Of a stretch of 64,000 nucleotides of DNA, positions 41,881-50,718 are shown piece by piece; position 1 is the first letter of the stretch; every line of letters starts with the position of its first letter. The notes under the pieces were generated by a model. It made no database searches. It was not told where the DNA came from and saw only the letters and a list, made by a program, of their open reading frames with translations. Position numbers and translations under genes: made by a program. The DNA comes from Chryseobacterium polytrichastri. GTDB lineage: Bacteria > Bacteroidota > Bacteroidia > Flavobacteriales > Weeksellaceae. The stretch is taken from NCBI RefSeq assembly GCF_900142445.1, contig NZ_FRAV01000026.1, positions 1 through 64,000 on the forward strand. The letters are read 5' to 3'.

Positions 41881-42327
41881 TTATTTTTCAAGTTCTTGTG
41901 CCACTTCTTTCAATACTTCCACAAACGCAGCTCTTGTCTGATCGTTTTCCAGCATATTACGCAGAATCTTATTCGTTTTTAGCTGGCGAACAATTTTATT
42001 ATATTGCTCTTGCTCCATGCTAAGTTCTTGTAAGTAATTTGATTTCTGAGTAAGATTTTTGGGAGTGAAGTCCGCAAGATTTTGAAAACGGAATTCCTCT
42101 TCTATCACTCTACCATCTTCTGTTTCGTGCTGTACAGCTACAGAAGGCTGGAAATGTTTGAAGACATCCTCCACAGTCTTTAATCCTGTTACAATTTCAG
42201 GTACATATGATTCGTCGGTCGTAAGCTGGCTAACAATCAGAGACTTATTCTCCTGTATTTGCTGAATAGCTTCATTAGCGTCTACTTTTACCTCGTTTCC
42301 GCCAACACCATAATTAAACATTGCCAT
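41881..42327 (-). CDS. tssB: T6SS contractile sheath small subunit (Bacteroidetes type)
   Basis: 148 aa from the ATG at 42327 (MAMFNYGVGGNEVKVDANE); a longer frame adds an unrelated basic leader. Pairs with TssC in the sheath. The EEFRFQNLADFTPKNL segment (about 85-100) is the TssB signature, and the C-terminal helix ends in KEVAQELEK. Only the sheath pair is in this window; membrane complex, baseplate, tube and VgrG genes are not seen. Confidence 0.88.
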   Translation of the reverse strand: MAMFNYGVGGNEVKVDANEAIQQIQENKSLIVSQLTTDESYVPEIVTGLKTVEDVFKHFQPSVAVQHETEDGRVIEEEFRFQNLADFTPKNLTQKSNYLQELSMEQEQYNKIVRQLKTNKILRNMLENDQTRAAFVEVLKEVAQELEK

Positions 42328-42533
42328 ATTATTCTTATTTTGAGATTTTAGATTTTGGTGTGAATTGGGTTTATCTGTATCAAATAGCTGACCAATCCAA
42401 TGTTTAAATTTAAAAAAAAACTGTAACATACAAAATTTTGTTAAGATTTTTCTTGAAATATTTAATATTACGCAGTATTAAGGGCATAATATTATCATTT
42501 TACAACGTCACTAAACTATGAAAAATAAATAAA

Positions 42534-42560
42534 AAAACGCATCATTTCTGACGCGTTTTT
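42534..42560 (-). terminator. Terminator of the first M13 peptidase gene
   Basis: AAACGC and GCGTTT arms with an internal TCA/TGA pairing (one mismatch), followed by seven T on the minus strand. Confidence 0.7.
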
Positions 42561-42584
42561 CTATTCTAACAATTTTTGGCTATG

Positions 42585-44681
42585 TTACCAAATTTTTATT
42601 CTGTCCTGAGGAGCTTTATATAATTTGTCTCCAGTCTTTATATCAAATGCTTTCATAAACGAATCCTGGTTAACTAAAGGCCCGAATGCTCTGAAAATTC
42701 CAGGCGAATGCGGATCTGTTTTTACTTGATTCGTCATATACTGATCTGTAGATTTTGTTCTCCAAACGGTTGCCCAACTCATAAAGAATCTCTGATCTTG
42801 GGTAAATCCGCTGATTGATCCTGGGTTTCCTTTATCTTTAAGATACATTTGAAGCGCATCGTAAGCTACTGCTACTCCACCTAAATCTCCGATATTCTCA
42901 CCACTTGTAAATTTACCGTTCACAAAACTTCCTTTTACTGGTTCGTAAGCGCTGTATTGAGCAGCCAGCTGTCCCACTTTAGCATCAAAGTTTTTACGGT
43001 CAGCATCTGTCCACCAATTATTAAGGTTTCCATCACCATCGAAACGAGAACCACTGTCATCAAAACCATGAGAAATCTCGTGACCAATTACCGCACCAAT
43101 TCCCCCAAAGTTTACTGCTGCATCTGCATTAGGATTATAGAAAGGAGGTTGAAGGATGGCTGCAGGGAAAACAATCTCGTTGTTTGAACCACTATAATAT
43201 GCATTTACCGTTTGTGGCGTCATTCCCCATTCTGTCTTGTCAACAGGCTTTCCTACTTTGTCTAAACTTTTCTGATATTGCCATTCAGCAACATTTTGAA
43301 GGTTAGAATATAAATTTGCTCCTTGCGCCGGAGATCCTACTTTTAGCAAAGTATAATCTTTCCATTTATCAGGATATGCAATTTTTACCGTGAATTTTGA
43401 TAATTTTTCCTGAGCTTTTACTTTTGTTTCAGGAGACATCCAATCCATATCATTGATATGTGTTTTAAATGATCTTAAGATATATTGAATATAGGTCTCC
43501 ATCTGCGCTTTTGCTTCCGGAGTGAAATATTTTTCAACATATAATTTACCAAAAGCTTCACCTAGAACACTATTTACAAGAGAAAGACCTCTTTTGTTCA
43601 TTGGACGCTGCTCTTTCTGACCCTGAAGATATTTTGAATAGAAATCAAAACGAATCTGCTCTAAACTAGAATCTAAATTAGAAGCATTCCCATTAATGAT
43701 ATGATATTTTAAATAATCCTTTAATAAGGGAAGGTTCTTTTGCGTCAGGAACTGATCCATATTTTGGTAGTATTTCAACTCACCAATAATCACTTTATCT
43801 GTCTTTACTCCTGCATCCGTTAAATATTTAGCTAAGTTTACATTCTTAACCAACCCAGATAATTCAGATACATTTTTAGGATTATATCTTAAATTGGCAT
43901 CTCTGTTTTGCTCAAGAGTCAATAAATAGTTTGCCAATTGCTTTTCGAAATCTACTACATTTTTTGCAGCAGCATCAGAATTTTTATATCCTAAAACACC
44001 AAATAGCTTCCCAACATACGTTTGGTATTCAGCTAATGTTTTAGTGTTTGCTTCATTTACTTTTTGATAATAATCTCTTCCCAAGCCAAGATCCGGACCG
44101 CCAAGATACACCGCATTCATTGTAGAATTCTTCATATCTGCGCCCACTCTCCATCCATAGAAAGAATTGTCGCTTAATTTTGTAGCATCCAATAAATATT
44201 TCTGAAGATCATTAATATTTTTGATGGCATCAATCTTTACTAAATCACCTTTAATCGGCGCAAGCCCTTCAGCATCTCTTTTGCTGACATCCATAAAAGA
44301 TGCATATAGATTCTGAATTTTTTGTCCTTCTGAACCTTCAGTATATTTTTCAGATAAAATTTTATTTAAAATATCCAAAGAAGCATCATCCACATTTTCT
44401 CTCAACGCATTGAAAGATCCCCAGCTCGCTTTATCAGAAGGAATCTGAGTAGTTTTCACCCAATTTCCGTTAACATAGCTAAAAAAATCATCTTGTGGAC
44501 GAACGCTTTTATCCATATAAGATAAATTAATTCCCTCTTCTTTTACCTGAACTTTCACAGGATCTACCACCACGACTGCCGGTTCAGTTTTCTTACTTGT
44601 TTCCGCAGTTTTTGTCGCACCACATGAATTTAAAAATACAATACCCGAAAGAGCAAGTATCCCAATATTTAGCTTTTTCAT
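42585..44681 (-). CDS. M13 family metallopeptidase 1 (PepO/neprilysin type), lipoprotein
   Basis: 698 aa from the ATG at 44681. The signal ends in a lipobox (FLNSC, Cys21), so it is membrane-anchored. M13 zinc motif HEISH at 534-538 with GENIGDLGG about 60 residues later (third zinc ligand Glu). The NAYYSGSNNEIVFPAAILQPPF segment before it binds substrate. Length is normal. A paralogue with a different signal peptide lies directly upstream (45089-47146). Confidence 0.93.
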   Translation of the reverse strand: MKKLNIGILALSGIVFLNSCGATKTAETSKKTEPAVVVVDPVKVQVKEEGINLSYMDKSVRPQDDFFSYVNGNWVKTTQIPSDKASWGSFNALRENVDDASLDILNKILSEKYTEGSEGQKIQNLYASFMDVSKRDAEGLAPIKGDLVKIDAIKNINDLQKYLLDATKLSDNSFYGWRVGADMKNSTMNAVYLGGPDLGLGRDYYQKVNEANTKTLAEYQTYVGKLFGVLGYKNSDAAAKNVVDFEKQLANYLLTLEQNRDANLRYNPKNVSELSGLVKNVNLAKYLTDAGVKTDKVIIGELKYYQNMDQFLTQKNLPLLKDYLKYHIINGNASNLDSSLEQIRFDFYSKYLQGQKEQRPMNKRGLSLVNSVLGEAFGKLYVEKYFTPEAKAQMETYIQYILRSFKTHINDMDWMSPETKVKAQEKLSKFTVKIAYPDKWKDYTLLKVGSPAQGANLYSNLQNVAEWQYQKSLDKVGKPVDKTEWGMTPQTVNAYYSGSNNEIVFPAAILQPPFYNPNADAAVNFGGIGAVIGHEISHGFDDSGSRFDGDGNLNNWWTDADRKNFDAKVGQLAAQYSAYEPVKGSFVNGKFTSGENIGDLGGVAVAYDALQMYLKDKGNPGSISGFTQDQRFFMSWATVWRTKSTDQYMTNQVKTDPHSPGIFRAFGPLVNQDSFMKAFDIKTGDKLYKAPQDRIKIW

Positions 44682-44820
44682 TAAAGATAATTTTTTGATT
44701 TTACACAAACTTACCAAATATACGAATTTATGTTATAAATAATAAATCATAATTGATAAATGATTGTGGGTTATTAGTCATAAGTTATGATTATGAGTAA
44801 AAAAGTGTGTGTAAATTTAA

Positions 44821-44885
44821 TTTTTGGCTAAAGCCATTTTTGAAATATTTGAAGTTAAAAACGGGCTAAAGCCCATTCCTATTGG
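44821..44885. repeat. GGCTAAAGCC palindromic repeat, copy 3
   Basis: Begins TTTTTGGCTAAAGCC and contains GGGCTAAAGCCC (44863-44874), followed by ATTCCTATTGG. Forms one composite with the GC-rich element that follows it. Confidence 0.6.
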
Positions 44886-45035
44886 TGGAAGTCACCCGCT
44901 TTATATTTTTCCTGAGGTTGAAATAAAAGACCAAAACCCTAGCCCCGATTGGCGCGGCATCCTTTTTGGTTGCGGCGGAGCGAAGCGGAGCCGTAACCAA
45001 AAAGATATAGCAGAAAGCGGGATAAAGCTCCTTAA
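44885..45035. repeat. Large GC-rich hairpin element between M13 genes
   Basis: A ~150-bp element, markedly GC-rich for this genome. CCCGCTTTATATTTTT near the left is answered by AAAAAGATATAGCAGAAAGCGGG at the right, and inside them CTTTTTGGTTGCGGC (44962-44976) pairs with GCCGTAACCAAAAAG (44990-45004). AGCCCCGATTGGCGCGGCAT lies to the left of this stem. Similar sequences are frequent between genes in Chryseobacterium. It is not coding: reading frames across it occur on both strands simply because it is palindromic. Confidence 0.65.
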
Positions 45036-45040
45036 AAACA

Positions 45041-45066
45041 AAAAAGCCACTCATTTCTGAGCGGCT
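45041..45066 (-). terminator. Terminator of the second M13 peptidase gene
   Basis: On the minus strand AAGCCGCTCA pairs with TGAGTGGCTT (one mismatch), then six T. Confidence 0.7.
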
Positions 45067-45088
45067 TGTAATATTATATATCTGATGA

Positions 45089-47146
45089 CTACCAGATTTT
45101 AATTCTGTCTGCAGGAGCTTTGTATAATTTATCTCCAGCTTTTACATCAAATGCTTTATAGAATGCATCAACGTTGATAAGCGGACCGAAACTTCTGAAA
45201 TATCCAGGAGAGTGAGGGTCTGTTTTCACTTGGTTCACCATGTATTTCTCACTTGATAATGTTCTCCAAACGGTTGCCCAGCTTAAGAAGAATCTCTGAT
45301 CTTGTGTAAATCCACTGATTGATCCTGGGTTTCCTTTATCTTTCAGATACATTTGCAATGCATCGTAAGCGATGTTTACTCCACCTAAGTCAGCAATGTT
45401 TTCACCGTTTGTAAAAGTACCATTAACAAAAGTTCCTTTTACAGGCTCATACTTGTCATATTGAGAAGCAAGCGCTTTAGTTGCTTTTTCGAAGTTTGCT
45501 TTGTCTTCTGGAGTCCACCAGTCTACCAAGTTACCATCTGCATCGAACTGCGCTCCTGAATCATCAAATCCATGGCTCATTTCGTGACCGATAACCGCAC
45601 CAATTCCACCGAAATTAACAGCAGCATCAGCTTGAGGGTTGAAGAATGGAGGTTGAAGAATAGCTGCAGGGAATACAATCTCGTTGTTTACCGGGTTGTA
45701 GTACGCATTTACAGTTTGTGGAGTCATTCCCCATTCTGATTTGTCTACCGGTTTTCCGATTTTAGCTAAATCTTTATTGTACTGCCATTCTGAAATATTC
45801 TGAAGATTCTTGTATAATGAACCTCCTTTAGACTCAGGAATGATTTCTAATTTAGAGTAATCTTTCCACTTGTCTGGATAAGCAACTTTTACTGTGAACT
45901 TATTCAATTTTTCTGTTGCTTTAACTTTCGTTGTAGCAGACATCCAAGCTAGGTTGTTGATGTGAACCGCAAAACTTTTCTTTAAGTAATCAATCAATTC
46001 AACCATCTGAGCTTTAGCTTCAGCAGGGAAATATTTCTCAACATATAATTTACCGAAAGCCTCACCTAAAGAACTGTTGATTAACTCATATCCTCTTTTG
46101 TTAAGCGCTCTTTGCTCTTGTTGACCTCTTAAATATTTACCATAGAAAGCAAATCTTGTGTCTCCTAATTTTTCACTTAGGTAAGAAGCACTTCCGTGGA
46201 TCATGTGGAACTTCAAATAATCCTTAATTACAGGAAGATTTTTAGCATTCACTAACTGATCGAAGTTTTTGTAATATCCGATTTCTCCGATGATTACTTT
46301 ATCTGCAGTAACCCCAACTTTTTTAAGGTAAGCAGGAATATCAACCCCTTTTACCAATGTTGAAAGCTCAGCCATTGTTCTTGGGTTATACTGAAGCGTG
46401 TTATCACGGCTTTGCTCGTTTGTTAAATATGTTTTTGCAATGCTTTTTTCGTAATCTACGATTCCTTTTGCAGCAACATCAGCATTTTTGTATCCCAATT
46501 CTTTCAACATTGAAGATACATACTTTGTATACTCAGCTAAAGCTTCTGTATTTTTTTCGTTTACTTTTTGGTAATAATCTCTTCCTAATCCTAAAGAAGC
46601 GTTTCCTAAGTAAACAGCATTCATTTTAGAATCTTTCAAATCTGCATCAATTCCCCATCCGTATAACGTATTCTCTCCGTCTTTCGTAACAGAAATAAAG
46701 TAGTTTTGAAGGTCTGCAAGATTTTTAATTGCATCAATTTTGTTGATGTTTTCCTGAATAGGCTTAATTCCGTCTGCATTTCTCTTCTCCATATTCATGT
46801 ACGTTGCGTACAAGTCCTGGATTTTTTTACCTTCGCTTCCGTCAGTAAATTTGTCTTTTAAAAGAGAGTTCAAAATCGTCATTGAATGATTATCAGTATC
46901 ATCAGCCAATTTATTGAAACTACCCCAAGTAGGTTTATCAGAAGGGATCTTGGCAGTTTTCATCCAAGTTCCACTTACGTAATTATAGAAATCGTCTTGT
47001 GGACGTACAGATTTATCCATCAAACTAAGGTCTAAACCTTTATCTGTTGTATTTACTGCTGTTTTAGTAGCTTTATTCTGAGCACTCACTGTATTTAGTG
47101 AGCAAACTCCCGCTAGTAAAAACAAAGAAAGCGTTAATTTTTTCAT
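45089..47146 (-). CDS. M13 family metallopeptidase 2 (PepO/neprilysin type), secreted
   Basis: 685 aa. Signal peptide MKKLTLSLFLLAGVCSLNTVSAQ (about 23 residues) without lipobox, so a soluble exported enzyme. Zinc motif HEMSH at 521-525 and NIADLGG at 583-589. It is closely related to the lipoprotein copy downstream over the whole length (for example GFTQDQRFF(L/M)SWATVWRT in both), pointing to tandem gene duplication followed by divergence of localisation. Confidence 0.93.
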   Translation of the reverse strand: MKKLTLSLFLLAGVCSLNTVSAQNKATKTAVNTTDKGLDLSLMDKSVRPQDDFYNYVSGTWMKTAKIPSDKPTWGSFNKLADDTDNHSMTILNSLLKDKFTDGSEGKKIQDLYATYMNMEKRNADGIKPIQENINKIDAIKNLADLQNYFISVTKDGENTLYGWGIDADLKDSKMNAVYLGNASLGLGRDYYQKVNEKNTEALAEYTKYVSSMLKELGYKNADVAAKGIVDYEKSIAKTYLTNEQSRDNTLQYNPRTMAELSTLVKGVDIPAYLKKVGVTADKVIIGEIGYYKNFDQLVNAKNLPVIKDYLKFHMIHGSASYLSEKLGDTRFAFYGKYLRGQQEQRALNKRGYELINSSLGEAFGKLYVEKYFPAEAKAQMVELIDYLKKSFAVHINNLAWMSATTKVKATEKLNKFTVKVAYPDKWKDYSKLEIIPESKGGSLYKNLQNISEWQYNKDLAKIGKPVDKSEWGMTPQTVNAYYNPVNNEIVFPAAILQPPFFNPQADAAVNFGGIGAVIGHEMSHGFDDSGAQFDADGNLVDWWTPEDKANFEKATKALASQYDKYEPVKGTFVNGTFTNGENIADLGGVNIAYDALQMYLKDKGNPGSISGFTQDQRFFLSWATVWRTLSSEKYMVNQVKTDPHSPGYFRSFGPLINVDAFYKAFDVKAGDKLYKAPADRIKIW

Positions 47147-47221
47147 TATGATAACAATTTATACAATATGTATGTTCTTTTAATTATTTGTTACTTTTAT
47201 GCGAACAAATTTAAACAAATA

Positions 47222-50200
47222 TTAGGAAGTTGTAATTTCTTTTACGTTACCAGTTCTTTTCAGGAATCCCCAAGACTGCATTTCACCCTTCAACGCTCTT
47301 CTTAAGCTTCTGAACAGCACAATATACATCAACCATCGGTACCCGAATCTTTGCGGAATAACATACAGTAAATTCACCAATTTCTCTCTCTGCATCATAA
47401 AAGCAATAATCGCCAAAGATGCATCTACCAAAAGAAACAGTAAATAATAACTGAATATTTTTTCTCCGTTTCCTGATAAGATCCCCAAAAACATAATCAC
47501 ATCTGCAAGCGGCGAGAAAAGCGGAATAATATACTGAAACAATAAAATATTCGGCATTGCCCAAAGTCCCAATCCTTTGTATTTAGGATTTAAGAATGTC
47601 TGCTTTTGTTTCCAGAACATCTGCATAATTCCGTAGGTCCAACGAAAACGTTGTTTTAAAAACTGTTTTACTGTTTCCGGAGCTTCAGTTACAGCAACTG
47701 CTCTGTTTTCATTAGCTACAGTATACCCTTTTCTTAAAATTTTCACCGTTATATCGCAGTCTTCCGCTAAGGTATCTGATGAATACCCTCCAACTTCATG
47801 AATCACGGCTTTTCTAAATGCACCGATTGCTCCAGGGATTACGGTAATTGCATTAATATTAGCATACGCCAATCTATCAAAATTCTGACTGGTCGTATAT
47901 TCTATAGCCTGCCATTTTGTTAACCAATTTACCTGATTTCCCACTTTTACATTTCCCGCTACAGCAGCAATTTTCTCTTCTGGCGCTGCATTTAAAAATC
48001 TCGCGATAAGATGTTTTACAGCATCTTGCTCCAATTTTGTATCCGCATCAATACAGACTACATATTCAGCATCGGTATGAGAAATTCCGAAATTTAAAGC
48101 GGTTGCTTTTCCTCCATTAGATTTGCTGAAAATTTTCAGTTTCGGATGATCAGAAAACGCTGTATTTGCCTTTTCATACGTCAGATCTTTACTGCCGTCA
48201 TCCACCATGATGATATCAAAATTGGGATAGGTCTGCTGTAATAAGTTCTTCAATGAAGATACTATGTTCACTTCTTCATTATATGCAGGAACAATAATGG
48301 AAACCTTTGGATAAGATTCCAGCACAGGAAAATTGCTTAATTTTTTCTCTTTTTTTCTTTCTTTAATTGCCCAGTACGCCATTAACAATAATCTCACTAG
48401 CCCTAATCCTATGAAAATAGTGAAAAGTGCTACCAAAAAATGACCAATTCCATAAATCATCGTTGCCAATACCAAATTAAGCTGCATTACATAATAAGAT
48501 CGGGTTTTAGGAACTTCAGGCATCAACTCGCTTTTACTCTTATGTAAAATACTCGCAAGATTGGTGAAATGATATCCTTGTTTTTGCAAAGTTGGAATCA
48601 AAATTTTAAGAGCTTTAATTGTTTCTTCTCTTGTATCTCCACCTGCATCATGCAGTAAAATAATATTTCCTCTCCCTTGTTTAATTCCTGCCAACACACG
48701 TTGCACAATCTGATCTGCTTTTACACCCGGCTGCCAGTCTTCCGGGTCTATACTTTCTCCGATATCCAAATAATTCTGCTGTCTTGCCAATGCCACAGGA
48801 ATAATTTCCTCAGATGTGGTAGGCTCTGAATCGGCATTATAAGGTGCTCTGAATAAAATAGTACTGTGTCCTGTGATACATTCTATCAACAGTCTTGTCA
48901 ATTTTAATTCCAACAACGCTCTTTCAGGACTTACTTTCGCAACGTTCTCATGAGTGAATGTATGGTTTCCTATCTCATGCCCTTCTCTGTAAATTCTTTT
49001 TACCAGAGGAAGATTTTTTTCAGCATTCAATCCTATTAAAAAGAAAGCGGCGGGAACATGGTATTTGGATAAAATATCCAACACCTGTGGAGTGTATGTT
49101 TCATCAGGTCCGTCATCAAAAGTTAGAACCAACTCTTTCTGCGGAGCACTTCCATATTTTTTAACCTCGTAAGAACTTGGATAGGTTACATAGTTTTCAT
49201 CGGTAATAATTTTTTCTTTTGAGTTTACTTCTAATGAAATTTTTCCGTCATGAGGTGTATTTAAAACATCCAGAACTTCACCATCCCCAATATAATCTAC
49301 CATGGTTTGTCCTTTAACATTTTCCAGCATTTTAAAGCTGAATTTCGACATGCCCGCTAGAGTAAGATCTTTATCATAGAAATTCCAGATTCTGCTGTCC
49401 TCACTTCCCAGTCTCCAAATTGCGGTTCCGGCTAAAGGATATTCAGAAGAAAAACGCATCGTATTAAAAAGAGAAGCTGCATCATTAAAAAATACAGTAT
49501 GTACGTTTTTCTTAGAATCAGTATAGGAATAATTTAGGTTAAAAGTATTATCATCAAAATTAATATAGGATTTACTTGCATGCGCTTTTGTGATTGCCTG
49601 CATATAAGTCACGGATACATTGTCTTCTTTATTCGTGCTCCAATCATATCCATACGCTCCTAGTCCTAAAATAACTTTATTAGGTGTGGTTTTCTTTAAG
49701 ATTTTTCCTGTTTGAGCTTCAATCCATTTTTGAGAAGATATTGGTCCGGCATCACTGTCAGCTGAATATTCATCATAAGCCATTAATACAAAATAATCTA
49801 CATATGGATTTAGCTTCTCAATGTTATAATCATCATTATCCGTCATCACATCCATTGCTACCAAAAGATTGTTTTGCTTAAACGTTAATGAAAGCTCTTT
49901 CATAAAATCAATAAGAAACTCATCAGAATCCAGATTCATATCTTCAAAGTCAATATTGATTCCTTTAAAATGAAGTTTTATACATTGCTGCGCTAGCTTT
50001 TGAATAAGCTTTGTTCTCAGCTGCGGGCTTTTCAACACTTTACCCAATCCTTCAGAACGGAATTCCCGATCAGAGTTATTACTTAAGATTGGCATCGCGG
50101 CAACGCCTGTTCTTTTTATAATTTTATATCCTTCCGTGTCAACATTTGTTTTTAAATCTCCTGTTTTAGGATCTAAGAAAAACCATTCCGGAAAAACTAA

Positions 50201-50620
50201 ATTAATATGTTTAATATTTCGTTTTAAGGACATTAAAGACTGTGCATCCCATGCTACATAGAATGCAGAACGAATACCACCCGGAAATTGAGACCAACTT
50301 CTATTTTGATTTTTAAGTCTTTCAGCTCTCGCCTTTTCAATTTTAGAAAGGTTGGTATGAATTGTTTTTTCTGAAATGAAACTTCTGAATCCTTTATATT
50401 CTTTCGATATTTTATTTTCCTGAAGATACGGCTTCGCTGCTGTAATGATGGATTTATAATCTTCTTTAAAAGGAATTTTCGGGCTTCGATCCAATGTCAT
50501 CATCACCCCTAATGCCAAAAAAAGCAGCACGGCTACGAAGATAAAAATACGAGATCCCCACTGCACATTTCTCCAGCGTTTCTTGTTATTGGTTTGAAAA
50601 ATTTGGTTTGATTTTTCCAC
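47222..50620 (-). CDS. GH18-like / polysaccharide deacetylase / GT2 fusion protein
   Basis: 1132 aa, starting at GTG. Order: one membrane helix (24-44); a GH18-like domain (about 110-420) with INIDFED at 221-227 (catalytic Glu226 present, first Asp of DxxDxDxE replaced by Asn); a NodB deacetylase (about 490-690) with FDDGPD (501-506) and HTFTH (His553, His557); membrane helices at about 712-750; a family-2 glycosyltransferase (about 770-1000) with Asp858/Asp860 (DAD), EDCD (953-956) and the processive QRFRW motif (990-994); and three or more C-terminal helices. It would polymerise, deacetylate and perhaps trim a beta-linked amino-sugar polymer at the inner membrane. The polymer is unknown. 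Confidence 0.88.
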   Translation of the reverse strand: MEKSNQIFQTNNKKRWRNVQWGSRIFIFVAVLLFLALGVMMTLDRSPKIPFKEDYKSIITAAKPYLQENKISKEYKGFRSFISEKTIHTNLSKIEKARAERLKNQNRSWSQFPGGIRSAFYVAWDAQSLMSLKRNIKHINLVFPEWFFLDPKTGDLKTNVDTEGYKIIKRTGVAAMPILSNNSDREFRSEGLGKVLKSPQLRTKLIQKLAQQCIKLHFKGINIDFEDMNLDSDEFLIDFMKELSLTFKQNNLLVAMDVMTDNDDYNIEKLNPYVDYFVLMAYDEYSADSDAGPISSQKWIEAQTGKILKKTTPNKVILGLGAYGYDWSTNKEDNVSVTYMQAITKAHASKSYINFDDNTFNLNYSYTDSKKNVHTVFFNDAASLFNTMRFSSEYPLAGTAIWRLGSEDSRIWNFYDKDLTLAGMSKFSFKMLENVKGQTMVDYIGDGEVLDVLNTPHDGKISLEVNSKEKIITDENYVTYPSSYEVKKYGSAPQKELVLTFDDGPDETYTPQVLDILSKYHVPAAFFLIGLNAEKNLPLVKRIYREGHEIGNHTFTHENVAKVSPERALLELKLTRLLIECITGHSTILFRAPYNADSEPTTSEEIIPVALARQQNYLDIGESIDPEDWQPGVKADQIVQRVLAGIKQGRGNIILLHDAGGDTREETIKALKILIPTLQKQGYHFTNLASILHKSKSELMPEVPKTRSYYVMQLNLVLATMIYGIGHFLVALFTIFIGLGLVRLLLMAYWAIKERKKEKKLSNFPVLESYPKVSIIVPAYNEEVNIVSSLKNLLQQTYPNFDIIMVDDGSKDLTYEKANTAFSDHPKLKIFSKSNGGKATALNFGISHTDAEYVVCIDADTKLEQDAVKHLIARFLNAAPEEKIAAVAGNVKVGNQVNWLTKWQAIEYTTSQNFDRLAYANINAITVIPGAIGAFRKAVIHEVGGYSSDTLAEDCDITVKILRKGYTVANENRAVAVTEAPETVKQFLKQRFRWTYGIMQMFWKQKQTFLNPKYKGLGLWAMPNILLFQYIIPLFSPLADVIMFLGILSGNGEKIFSYYLLFLLVDASLAIIAFMMQREKLVNLLYVIPQRFGYRWLMYIVLFRSLRRALKGEMQSWGFLKRTGNVKEITTS

Positions 50621-50718
50621 TATCTGTAATTGTTAATTGTCATACGACAACCCTTTCAAAAAGTATGAAAAACTATTCTAAATAAATTAAAATTACATTA
50701 AAATTATTCTTTTCCAGT

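Noticed and set aside
44824..45060. Reading frames on both strands over the M13 intergenic region (78 and 62 aa)
   Set aside because: They run through palindromic repeats; symmetry produces open frames on both strands. No start context, promoter or conserved domain.
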